Source: Acorus gramineus (Eukaryota > Streptophyta > Magnoliopsida > Acorales > Acoraceae). Taken from it: DNA of 64,000 nucleotides. The stretch lies in contig CM060855.1 of the NCBI GenBank assembly GCA_030737835.1, positions 4,706,478-4,770,477 on the forward strand. The letters run 5' to 3'. The notes below the pieces were generated by a model. That model did no database searches. It was not told the origin of the DNA and saw nothing but the letters and a program-made list of their open reading frames with translations. The translations under genes and the position numbers were made by a program. Shown in pieces: positions 24,172 through 35,447 of the stretch (positions are counted from its first letter, which is position 1; the number at the start of each line of letters is the position of its first letter).

Positions 24172-24190
24172 CGTTAGGCCCATGGGCCAT
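24172..24190. promoter_or_regulatory. Site II-type TGGGCC elements upstream of the small membrane-protein gene
   Basis: Near 24176 the sequence TAGGCCCATGGGCC carries back-to-back GGCCCA/TGGGCC motifs, about 230 bp upstream of the ATG at 24410. Site II elements bind TCP factors and are frequent in promoters of nuclear genes for ribosomal and mitochondrial proteins. A further TGGGCC lies at about 24300. Confidence 0.4.
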
Positions 24191-24409
24191 GTGTCTTAAC
24201 GGGCTTTGAAATTCCAACCGCCGAAGCCAACGCCACACGTGTTCGACTGAACGCGCCGCATGCCTGACACGTGCCATCAAAACTGTTTTAGAGATAATAA
24301 TGGGCCTCTCTTCCTCTAATTATTTTTGGCAAGACAAAAAAAAAAAAAAAAAAAAAGGAAAATCAAAAGAAAGAAAAACTTAAAAAAAAAAAAAAATTGT
24401 TTGGAAAGG

Positions 24410-25842
24410 ATGGCATCATCAACAGAAGAAGCATTTCCAGAAGCCAATGCACAGGAGGAGTTGAATCTGAATAAACCTAGGAAGTTCCCTGTTGATCCTG
24501 TTTCTTCCCACCTTGCCACCTCTAAGAAGCTCAAGGTAATTATTTATTTATTTGTTATAAAAAAATATATAGATAAAAATTATAAGGTTACCATCATGTT
24601 TTTGACACTCATTAAATAGTGTAGTTCATAAAGATTGGATTTGTAACAGCTACCTTCATATGAGGCGTTTTTTTCATAATCCATGATAAGAATTTGGGAT
24701 TAAAATTGTTTTATTATAATAATGTATTTATTTTGAAGGAAAAAAAAAGAGTAACATTATTGGGTAGGGATTAAAATATGGGCACCATCATGTGTTTGAT
24801 ACCCATTAATCAGTGTTGGCTGATGTTTTGTTCATGGTACATCATTCTTATCTTAAAAATTATAATTTCAAGTCCCTCCCCTAGAGTTTAAATTCTTGTA
24901 TGACAATCACAGAAAATATCTGTGTTATTTAATTAAAGATATGTCATGTATATGTGAAGAAAAGAACTCCATAGAAATGCCATTGTTTGTGATGTTATTT
25001 AAAAAAAAAAAAATCAGTGCATGCACATTTTAATTTTTTTGAACCATCTACATGACAATCCTTCTTTCATTGGTTGATTTATACAGAGTTTCTACGTGAT
25101 AAGAACACAGGATCCTCCCTTTCCACTCCCTTTTTTTTTAAATATCAATATCAAGTCGAATGGAAAATAATCTCATTCTAGAAAATGTCAGTGCTATTCT
25201 GTTTTATACTAGCTTTCCATTAGATTATCTATGGATCTCCAAACCTGAAATTGATTTATGATTGATTATAACTCCCCCAACACTATTGTCATCACTCTTA
25301 TAACCTAATACATTTAAAATTGGGAATTGGGCATTGTTGACAACCATCCTTCCAATTAAAATCATGAAACCGATCTTAAATTATCATTTATTTTTTTGTT
25401 AGATAAGTGGAAGAATTTGAGCCCTTGACATCATGATTTGCAAATTTTGTTGTCAAGAATCATGGACTCAAATCCCACATTACCCGAGATATATGATACA
25501 AAAAAAATATGTTTATCTGGGTATTAATGTTGCAGAAAGCTAGGATGATAATCACATAAACATATAAATAGTCAGAAAGTAAGGTATCATCATGAGCATA
25601 AAAAATTTCTTGTCATTACACTTCCATAATAACCTATAAATGTCTCCTAATTCTTTCTATTTACCATCCTGGGTTATGTGGTGGATGATGCAAAGGAACA
25701 AGAAGATGCCGAAGCGGAGGCGCGCGCCCTTGCGAGGGAGGACGCCATCCAGGCTCTCAAGTCCGCCGCCATATTCTCTGCCGTGGTGGCGGCGCTGGCC
25801 GGAGCCACCTTCTTTGTGTCCAAGAAGTGGCGGGAGACGTGA
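24410..25842 (+). CDS. Small single-span membrane protein, unrecognised family
   Basis: Exon 1 (24410-24535, 42 codons) encodes MASSTEEAFPEANAQEELNL and a basic KPRKFPVDPVSSHL segment, ending at a GT donor. Exon 2 (25696-25842) joins in phase 0 and encodes EQEDAEAEARALAREDAIQA, then a hydrophobic stretch AAIFSAVVAALAGATFFV (about residues 67-84) and the basic tail SKKWRET. The result is about 90 residues with one C-terminal membrane span and a short positive tail, like a tail-anchored protein of an organelle outer membrane or the ER. The acceptor (CAAAG) lacks a strong pyrimidine tract, so the junction is less certain than the exons. Exon 2 is GC-rich against the AT-rich surroundings. I do not recognise a function. 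The gene is tail-to-tail with the LIF2-like gene. Confidence 0.7.
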
Positions 25843-26748
25843 TTCGGCCACCGGAGTTTTCTGTTTTTTGAATTTTTGTTTTCGATGTTGATGTTGATTT
25901 CCTTTACTGAGAAGTCTTGGTTTAAATTCATATAAAGATGTTTTTGAAACAACACATCATGTTTGATTGCCTGTTTAAGATCTCACTTTAGCCTTTTATG
26001 AAGTGTGATGAAATCTCCAATTGGTCAATAAATATGACCATCTTTTTTCTGCTTATGTAATTGCATAACTGAGGAACTGATCAGGAAAAATGTAACTAAT
26101 TTGGCATTCATTCTCAGTAACACTCAAAAAAATTATGCTTGAAATATTTTATTCTTGTGTTCATTCAAAGATATTTCAGATTAAATTTCTCTCTTTATAT
26201 AACATACCAAATTCCTGAAAAAGTGAATTTTTTTTAAAGTACATGCTTGTCAAATGAAATGCATGCTTCCTTTGGGGACTCCTTGGATTTGGTGTTTATT
26301 TTTATTTTGCCTTAATTTTAACTTTCTTATTCTGATTCTAATTATTCAAGCATCTCCATTGTTCAAGTGGTATCATTTTAATATGAATGATCCAATCTAG
26401 TCCCCCTCCCCCAAATAAAAGAAGAGAACAAAAAGCCTGATAACTGGGTGCTTAAGAGTCCTGCAGGATGTATTTTGATTGAATCAATACATCTCTGAAG
26501 TTGCTTGACCAGATAAACCAAGGAAACCCTAAATACTACAAATATAACTCATTGAACCATCCGATCACAGTTTTTTTTAGTGTCTGTAACAAGTCAACAA
26601 TTTCTCACAATCTACTGGAAACCCAGGTCATCTTTAGCCAAAGCTTCTATAAGCTCTAAGCCCTGTTTTATAAGTCATTCTAGTACAAACACCATATCAG
26701 AGGGAAAGATAAAAACACAGCAAAGCAGGTCAGTGCCGAATGCAAACA
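25843..26748. other. Convergent 3' spacer between the small membrane-protein gene and the LIF2-like gene
   Basis: Probable 3'UTRs from both sides, with AAATAAAA-like signals on either strand. No further gene or repeat seen. Confidence 0.5.
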
Positions 26749-29700
26749 TCAGTAGGGCCGATACCTGCGGCCACGGTCTTTGTCGCCACTGCCACCACCA
26801 CCACCACCACGCTTATCCCCACCCGATCCTCCACCACCCCGATTCCCACCTCGCTGTTGCGGAGGGGGCGTGTGGAGGGGGGCCCCTGGCTGTTGCCTGC
26901 AGAAGAAAAATATCACCAGCATTGATTAATTCAAATATTGCATAATATTGCATAACACTTTTTCTTGAAACTTCGTTTCCCATTTAAATCATGTCTCATT
27001 AAATATATACACCTTATTCAACAATTTATTTGTGCACCATGAGTATTTTACTTATGCAACAGAATTAAAACCAAAAATGGAAAAAAAATTGCTTGAGCAG
27101 GCTTTGCTCTGTCAGGTTTTGATGTCTGTTATTCATGATTTTGCATAAATTCAAATAACATAGCTTGAACACAGAAATCTGTCATTTTCTTATGCTACAA
27201 CATCATTGAGAGATTATGGATTTGATTTAATATTGATGACTTTCCTTGTTGTAATCATTTTTTTCGTTCTTGTATTTAAAAAAAAAAAATTCCAGAAGTT
27301 TTCCCAAACTTAACCCGAATTATATCGAATTGCAGGTTTTTGCCCTTAGAAAATCCAAACTGGTGACGAGGTGTAGAGTATTAAAGCATCCGATTGAAAC
27401 TACGATGAAATTGAGGGAAATAAATATTCTACTTACAAGACATATCCTAGACGTCCATCAGGTAACAACATTGGCACCATAGCCATGCCCGCAGGCGTTG
27501 GTCCTCTTCCATAGATCATAGGCTGCAAATTTAAACCACACGACCAAACACACACATAAGCCTTAAAAGTAAAAGAAAAAGAAAAAAAGGTTGACTTTCT
27601 GCATAAAAATTAACATATGACCACATCACCTGTGCGAAACCTGCAGGTCCATAGCCCGCAGCAAGAGCACCATAGGGACTTCCCATCAAACCATAGCCAA
27701 CACGAGGTGGATAGTTTGGAAGCAGCCCAGGTTTTTGGGCGCTTGACCCTGCGTCTGAGTTCTTGTCAGCCGGTGGTTTCGCAAGTGAACACTCGAGAAC
27801 CTGACCTGTTCACGGCCAAAAAAAGAGAAAAAAAGATTTAGACCTGAAAAAAAGATTTAGACCTAGTAGTCCAAGTGTGATCTAAATGGGAAAATTTTAA
27901 TGATCGACATGAGATGTCACCATCTATTTCATATTTCTCGGTGTTCTTCAGTGCCTTCATTGCACTTGACCTTTCTGCAAAATGAACAAAACCAAATCTA
28001 CTCTTTTCATGGCCAGATTTTGCAGGAGGCACCACCACTTTCGTGATCTCTCCATGATGCTCAAATGCCTCCCTCAGCTTCTCTTGGGTGATGTTCTTTG
28101 GCAGATTTTTTACATAAACTGCCTTCACCTGCACAAAGAAGATCTAAAATTAGGGTTTCAAGTTTTATCCATTGAAATAATATATAAATTCTGGATGTGA
28201 CAAGAAAATTAAAAATTTTGAAACATTTATCAAATGTTGAGCAAGCCTGATTAGATAGATCCCAAATAAAATTAACTCTGGAGCATGACTCCTCACAGAG
28301 CCTAAAATCCAGATACAAAAAGGCAGTTATAAAGTTGACAAGGTCAAGGGACATAAAACTGATAGAAAAACAAACCTGAGAAGCAGAAGAATCAGAGGAT
28401 TTTGGGTCTGCCCAGCTTACGGTAGGGGCATTATTCTCTAGCTTGAATTTTGGGGTTGACATTTTCTGCCTGGAATATTCAGCACATGCATGATTAAAGT
28501 ACTCAATGAATGCAAAACCCCGGTTACGGCTAGAATTTTGAGGATCCTGCAATGACAAAGAAAAAGCAAATTAATTAGTCCAGTATATTTTAAAAATATA
28601 TACATACAATATATTATAGCTGACCCATGCATACCTTTAACAACTCCACAGTGTTTACTCCTGGGCCAACCTTCATCACCACCTTCTTCAAATCCTCCTC
28701 CACCCAGTTTCTGGGAACATTACCAATAAACAGTTTATGCTTTGCTTGAGATGATGAACATCTGATTTTTCTTCCCTACAATCATATAAGCCAATAAAAC
28801 TGATGTTAATAAAGTAATTGAACCCATTGTCAAACAAGTATCCTCAATGATCTAGAAATATGACACAAGAAAAAATAAAGCAACTTCTATATTTAGGACC
28901 ATTCATTCATGCAGGCCTTCAATTCTTCTCATGCTAAAGAAAAGCAGCAGTAAGTCTGCAGGAATAATACTGCAAAATCTTATTGCCTTCCAAATTTTAC
29001 CATTTGTATATTCGAAAACTCTAGAGGATATCAGTTGGCACATAGGACAATATTTTTTAACAATAACTACAGTAGTGTTCAAAAATAGTTCCATTCGAAT
29101 TATAATCTATAATATGATTTCCTTTCACTATATTGTCTGCAGGATTACCTTAAATTATAGGTCTTGGTACAAGGAATATGTCCGCAGGATTACCTTAAAC
29201 TCAGTACCGTTCAGATCCTCGATTGCCTTTGAAGCTAGTTCTTTAGTCTTGAAGGTCACAAAAGCATAGCCCTTGTTCTCACTTGAATCCTTTCCCTTCA
29301 TCACCCTGACCTGTTAATTTTCCTTATCTCATTAGGCAAATTATTTTCAGAGTGAATGCATTTAAATATACATGCATGCGAATTCATGAAGTACTTACCT
29401 CAGTCACAGCCCCAACGGATTCACAAAAACGCGTCAACTCCTCTTCAGTTGCGTCATGAGGAATGCCCCCAACATATACTTCAGAGCCATGAGGTGGAAG
29501 GGCAAGGAGCTCAGCACGCTTTTCTTTGTCATCCTCATCATTTTCCTCACCATCTTTCATCTCGTTTCCGCTATCGGGATTTGCTTCTCCATCGGATCCA
29601 TCAGCAACTGCAGCCTCTTCCTCTATCTCCTCTTCCACTTCCTCCTCCTCCTCTTCCTCCTCATCTTCCTCCTCCTCTTCTTCTATTTCTTCCTCAACTT

Positions 29701-29857
29701 CCTCAACTTCCTCTTCTACTTCTTCGTATTCGATCTCTTCTTCCATTTGTTCCTCATTATCTCCATCTTCAGGTTCAACTGGCTTTTCTTGTTCAACTGG
29801 CTTTTCAGGTTCGACGGGCTTTCGTGTCGCTGTGGCATTAGCCTTCCCCCTCGGCAT
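26749..29857 (-). CDS. Three-RRM hnRNP Q-like protein, LIF2 type
   Basis: Eight coding exons (high to low): 29399-29857, 29194-29310, 28635-28775, 28376-28546, 27921-28128, 27630-27805, 27437-27522, 26749-26896, all GT-AG and in phase, giving 501 residues. The N-terminus MPRGKANATATRKP leads into a long Glu-rich acidic tract (about residues 30-110). RRM1 (about 125-203) has VYVGGI and KGYAFVTF, RRM2 (about 204-285) LFIGNV and RGFAFIEY, RRM3 (about 298-372) VYVKNL and SRFGFVHF. The C-terminus is Pro/Gly-rich, with GRGPTPAGMAMVPMLLPDGR then an RGG-like GGNRGGGGSGG run, ending RYRPY. Size and architecture match plant LHP1-Interacting Factor 2, an RNA-binding protein that partners the Polycomb protein LHP1 at stress and flowering genes. 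Paralogues (LIF2-like) share this layout, so the exact orthologue is open. Confidence 0.9.
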
Positions 29858-31740
29858 CTGTTATCAAAGGCAAGCTTGCAAGGCAACTGTGAAGGAAGCA
29901 CAGGAGCCAGAAGCAATTGCAGGAGAGAGAGTGCAAATATGGGAAGTTGGAAAAAAATGAAAGGCCAACAGGAGTTGCAGAGTAAGAATCTTAAAAGAAT
30001 TTGTGCCATGTAATACGGCTCAGAGGAGTTTCAAAGTGAAAGATTTTCTGTAAAGGGATGATAACAATATCTATAGGATCGATAACAGTAGTATTAACAG
30101 AGACAGGCAAGAGAGAATTCAGATTGATAATCAAGAGGATGATGCCTCAAAAGGTTCAAAAAATGAGTTGCCTCAATTTAGATATCCGGATGCAGCTCAA
30201 AAACTATCGGTTAAGTGTTTAACTATACAAAGTTCCAGCAAAATGAATAAAAAGGAAAAAAAACAAGCAGCAACATTAGGAATAAGTAATCAAACATCAT
30301 ATATCTAACAAAAGAAATTAAATAACACAGTCAGAAATGATGTTTAAAAAGAACAAAAAAAAATAGTGGACCAGTGTCCCGACCTTTTTCTGGAACAATA
30401 ACAGACCTAAATAAACTATATTGATAGAAGAAACATTTGGGTTTCACCCATCAAGTGAATAACAAATAACAGTCCCATTGTTCTGCATGCAGAAGTAAAA
30501 AAATATAATGAGTTCCCTTTGAGTCTGAATATGTAATGGTCCAATAGTCCTCAAATTTGATCTTCCTTATCAAAATGGGATGGTTTCCCATTTAGTTTCT
30601 GGAACATGTACCTATTTTTCTGTGTCTTATCCCTATGATCACTCACTCAATTTTCTTCGGACACGTGTTGATTTTTCTAAATAATTGTTAAATATAATAC
30701 TAAATATTCATCGCACTCTTGGGTTGATCCTGGCCCAAAAAAAAGTGGTGCTGCCCCTCCCCAAAAACTCCTGTACAAGATTCTCATATTGGTGAACAAA
30801 TGTCAGTATTGTATATCAATTAAAGTCACCAACTAAATCAATCTTGCAATTACACAAGCCAGTTCTTTAAACACATTGATTTCACCAACCCTCAGGTTTG
30901 ATCTGCCAAGTTTGGATCCAAAAACAGCTCGACAGACCATTCAATACAAAGAATAAAAATCCCATTTTTCCTATTAAATACATTGTAAGGTGACTATCAA
31001 AACCCTAAATTCATGAAAAATCATAAACTCCGACAAATCTGTAAAGAAAAAAATAGAAAGAAAAAAAAAATCAAAGAATCATAGTATCATACACAACCCT
31101 AATCCAAACAAACACAAACCCCAAATTTGCTCAACCTTTCTCTCTCTCATCCTATGATTATACAGTACAGATTATAATCAGCCCATATATTGACATAGAT
31201 AATAGATTCACGATGAACGACACAATATGAGAACCCCATCTACATTTCCCCTCCAAGCAAACCCTTTTTCAAAACAACTGCTAAACAAATCAAATGACCC
31301 CACACACTCTTAACAGAAAAAAAAAAAAACTCCAAAATCAATTAAACCACAAACAAGTCCGTAGATTTCACTTCCTAACAGAAAACCCCAACACACATCA
31401 ATCAAAATCTTCGAGAGGATGGGCCACCATCACAAGATTCAAACGACTCGACACAACGAACCAAAAGAGGGCAACTTTTCACCAAAAAATGGTCCTTTCA
31501 ATCAAAGTCTTCAATAGGGTCTCCATTATAAGATCCAGATGATAATCAGATGAAGGCAGAACATTCAATCCGTCATAACAAAGGGAGAAACAGAAATCGA
31601 AGTGTATTTCAACGAGAGATTGCGATACAGAGACAGAGAGAGGGAGGTGTTACCTTATGAGCGACGAACGGTAGAGACGAGAGAGAGAGAGAGAGAGGAA
31701 GCGAAGAAGAAGATGGAGAAATTAGGGTTTCGGTGGAATA
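29858..31740 (-). promoter_or_regulatory. 5'UTR intron and leader exon of the LIF2-like gene
   Basis: Immediately upstream of the ATG the minus strand reads GATAACAG, an acceptor, so an intron ends right at the start codon. A matching donor, CATAAG followed by GTAACACC, lies at 31653/31654. The leader exon would be about 31654-31740: pyrimidine-rich with a CT repeat (31680-31697) and the telo-box-like AAACCCTAAT (31721-31730) common in plant housekeeping leaders. The intron of about 1.8 kb (29858-31653) has no coding content. Confidence 0.65.
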
Positions 31741-31769
31741 AAAGAAGACCGGATAGGGATAGTTTTTTG

Positions 31770-32194
31770 GGATTTTTATTTTTAAGTATACGTAAACATG
31801 CATATTTATGGATCGGTCCCTTCTTTCTTGATATTTTTTTTTTAATCCCTATATTCAACCGCTATTTGATTTTTAGTCCCTCCGTCAAACGCCTGTCCAT
31901 ACATTGTTAATTTGTGAAATATGATTTATTATTAAGTCCCTGTAAACTATGTTATTTAGTGATTGGTCCCTGTAAAATATGATAGTTTACAGGGACTGAT
32001 CACTAAATAACATAGTTTATAGGGACTAAAAAATAAAATCATATTTCACAAATTAACGGTGTATGGACGTATGTTTGACGGAGGAACTAAAAACCAAATA
32101 GGAGATTGAATATGGGGATTAAAAAAGAAATATCAAGAAGTGAGGGACTTATTCCTCAATAGACATGTTTACAGGGACTTAAAACTAAAAATCC
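31770..32194. mobile_element. Near-perfect foldback MITE at the LIF2-like promoter
   Basis: The element is an inverted repeat of two arms of about 210 bp with its axis near 31982 and almost no loop. The left arm starts GGATTTTTATTTTTAAG and the right arm, read inward, starts GGATTTTTAGTTTTAAG. Repeated TAGTCCCT / AGGGACTA blocks run along both arms. No protein is encoded. Related copies occur at 40851-41080 (left arm only) and 49249-49641. Confidence 0.8.
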
Positions 32195-32208
32195 ATATTT
32201 TTGTTAAT

Positions 32209-32729
32209 GGGAAACATCCAAATAACCCCCTGTAAACTATCCGAAATCCATATAACCTCTTGACTTTTTTTAAGTTCATATGATCGACCCTAAAAACACC
32301 TGATGTAAATTCAAATAACTCTCTGAGTTAAATTTTCAATGACAGATTAGAATTATTTTACAGATATTTTATTGGGTTAACCTTGACTGAAAATATAGTA
32401 TGTCAAAAAGTTTCTACAATGTGTTAAGAATGAAAAAAAATCATCTACAAATGATGATTTTACCCATCCGAAGAGGATTTTAATCATCATTTAGAAAGTT
32501 TTTTTCACATTTTTAACGAATTGTAGTGGATTTTTGATATATTGTGTTTTCCGTTAGGATTAACAAATGGAATATTCATATAATATTCCTTATTCGTCAA
32601 CGAAAGTTTAATTCAGGGGATTATTTGGATTTATATCGGTGTTTTCAAGGGGTTACGTAGACTTTTAGGAAAATTCTGGGGTTATATGGATTGAAGGCTG
32701 TTTACGGGGGGTTATTTGGATTTTTTCCC
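32209..32729. mobile_element. TIR element, 521 bp (family also at 59992-60410)
   Basis: The left end reads GGGAAACATCCAAATAACCC and the right end, read inward, GGGAAAAAATCCAAATAACC. Both continue into CCCxGTAAAC. The interior matches the second copy at 59992-60410 (shared GTTAAATTTTCA and GACAGATTA segments). There is no coding capacity. Confidence 0.7.
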
Positions 32730-32941
32730 TTTTTAAGAGTTAGTGATTATATAGGATTTTGAGGGGCATATTAGGAAAATCAGAAGAAAAAAATAACATT
32801 TCATTCTAAGAACATCTCCAATCTTATATTCAAAAGTCACCCGAAACCCTTTTCAATCATTTACCCGTACCAAATCTAAGTTTTTACTTAAATATTTACC
32901 TAAATTAAGGAGACCTAAATCCTTACCCAAATTTTCAATAT

Positions 32942-33700
32942 CTCTTTTTTTCTGGGTCTTTTGCATGTATACCATCCAAAAACATGTTATTTAATTTTAT
33001 ACCACTTCAAATAAACTATTTATTTTTATACCATTGTAACATGTAGAACTTATATATATTTACCATTCTAGTTAACTTCCATCCAAATTTTCATTTAAAC
33101 CGTTAAAGTCTTATAGAAAAGGCCAAATTATCTTTTTTTTTTTACACATTTAACCTTACCAAATGCAATATTTATAAAAATAAAATATATTAATTTTAAC
33201 ATGAAAATGATAAATTTCATCTAAAATAAAAAAACATAAAAATTAATCATAAAAACTATTTATTAGCATAGATATAATATTAATACTTACATTAATAAAA
33301 ATAAAATAAAATTATTTTGAGAACAATTAATAATATGCATATTATAAAATACAATTTTAAAAAAAAATTGTAATTAGATCTTGATTGGAAGAAAAGGAAA
33401 GAAGTAAGGGTGAATGGCTCACGATTGATTTAGAAAGAACATAAAACTAATTAGATTATTATGTTTAATTATTTATATTATGACAAAAAAATTATATGTT
33501 AAGGTTATTTTTGTCAATTTTATTTCTTGGTTAAGAAACTAATTATAATTAAGACCTATTTTGGTTAAAAGGGATAAAAGAGGGGCTCGTTTTTACATTA
33601 AGAAAAATTCTAATGGTATAAAAATAAATACATTATTTGTGATGGTATAAAAATAAATATCATATTTTTTAATAGTATACATGCAAAAAAACCCTTTTTT
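32942..33700. mobile_element. AT-rich TIR element (MITE)
   Basis: The left end (about 32956) reads TTTGCATGTATACCATCC, then ATTTTATACCA. The right end (about 33697), read inward, reads TTTGCATGTATACTATT, with TGGTATAAAAATAAAT repeated twice. The interior is AT-rich and non-coding. It may be nested in an older sequence that begins near 32812. Confidence 0.6.
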
Positions 33701-34101
33701 CTTTATCTCTACATTTTCTTCCAATGTGACATTTTTTTCTTCCTTTAACTCCACCTTTAATTGAATTATATTAGATGCCTTCTCAACCCCCCCCCCCCCC
33801 CCAAATTTTCACCATCTCTTGAAACTCAAAAAAAATAGAAAAAAAGTGGTCTTCTTTCTTAAGTCTTTATCTTTGTTTTTTAATTTCTCATTTTTACTCA
33901 AATAAAAAAATTTATTTTTATTTTTTTCAAAAAATTTGATGATTACAATTTTTAAATTTAAATATCTTGAAGGGAAAAAAAATTGAATAGTAAATATGTT
34001 TGGGGAAAGATTTTGAAAATGTTTATATGAAATAATTAGAAGAAAATATGAACTTTTTTAAAGTTTGAGTAAAATACAAAGTGATGATTGGAGACACAGG
34101 G
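33701..34101. other. AT-rich spacer with an 18-base C run
   Basis: The run of C near 33788-33805 is the only notable structure. Confidence 0.5.
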
Positions 34102-34682
34102 GAAATTAATTTCAAGTGCTCCGGGGAACCTGAATTAATTTTAGGTCTTATCTGAACTTATTTTTAGGTCCCTAGATTATGTAGGGTATTATTTATGGGT
34201 CCTTCCATCAAATGGATGTTATCTTTTACCTATTTTTTTCAATCTTACCTTTGTCTTCATATTTTCCTTGTGTCCCCTCTCATCCATCCACACAGACAAT
34301 CAAATTTTCTTCTACGCGCGTTAAATTTGATGATGAACATATCATAATCAACCCTAAAATTACAATAAATTTTTATCATATCACTATATAATAACATTCA
34401 AAATAAGAAAAATAAACAATGTACAAAATCCATCAAAATATACAAATATGTTAACAATGTACACAAACATGTTAACAATGTATACAGACAGTTTAATAGT
34501 GTATATAGACTATGAATTAGGAGTAAAAATAAAAAATATAATGGAGGACTTAATAATGTATAGACGAAAGGATCAAAAAAATTATACACAATACGATCTG
34601 AGACATAAAAATAAGATCAGATATTCCAGGGACATAAAAATAATTCATGTGTTCCTAAACGACCTGGAATTAATTCCTCCTA
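34102..34682. mobile_element. MITE related to the element at 23657-24083
   Basis: The left arm reads GGAAATTAATTTCAAGTGCT and continues into GAATTAATTTTAGGTC. The right arm, read inward, has GGAATTAATTCCAGGTCG and GAATTATTTTTATGTCCC. The interior repeats a GTTAACAATGTAC-type motif (34449-34480), as in the 23657 element. Non-coding. Confidence 0.55.
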
Positions 34683-35447
34683 TGAGAATTGAATTCATAT
34701 ATGTTTAACGGTTTTATAGTAAAATAAAAATATATAAATATTTATATTATCTTGACAATTGTATAAGAGGCTGCAAAACAATGAGGGGTTTATATAAGAA
34801 GTTTATGTGACAATATAAATTCTATATTTATATTGAAACTGATGTTTATGTTGAACAAAATTTAAATCCATGTTTTTTAGTTAGTAGATATTATGTTTTA
34901 TCTCTTTGTCTACTTCAGATTTCTCAATAGAGAATAGTGACACAAAAGTTTTGAGTTCATAATTGCTTTGTAATTCTGACAAAGCTATTTCAGTAAGTAC
35001 GGTAAATTGATTTTGATTTTCAAATAGATTTTCTGTCTTAACCTCTGGTTTTATGAGGTTTACAGAAGGTCTTGAGCTCTCAATTTTTAGGGTCCTTTGG
35101 GAATCTTTACCTTCTTTTTTTGGTCCGTTTCCCTACAAGAATTCACGCGAGAGATATTCTTTGAGTTTTATAGAAAAACAATAAAAAAAAATTATTTCTA
35201 ATTTGTAATTCGGTCAAGACAGACAGAGATTCAACAGAATAAATCCACTTCATTCACTGTTTCATGACTGAAAGCCTAATTCAACACAAACTAAAAACAG
35301 GTCAACAATCTGAACAACAAAAATAAAGTTTAGACTCAAAAGTTGTCACAGTGCATTATTTCTTTCCAATTCCCATCCATTACAGGGACTTACAATACAC
35401 ACAAATGCTGAGAATTCCAAGTCACTTGCAAGTTGAAAAAAAAAAAA
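34683..35447. other. AT-rich spacer and 3' flank of NDUFB8
   Basis: No gene seen. The last 200 bp or so, adjoining the stop codon at 35448, are probably NDUFB8 3'UTR. Confidence 0.5.

Noticed and set aside
29456..30013. Long plus-strand frames of 144-185 codons rich in Ser or Leu/Phe opposite the LIF2-like first exon
   Set aside because: They are the antisense of the Glu-rich acidic tract (GAA/GAG codons read as TTC/CTC) and have no domain; the minus-strand RRM gene is clear.
31602..31910. 102-codon plus-strand frame rich in RERE
   Set aside because: Antisense of the CT-rich leader exon of the LIF2-like gene.
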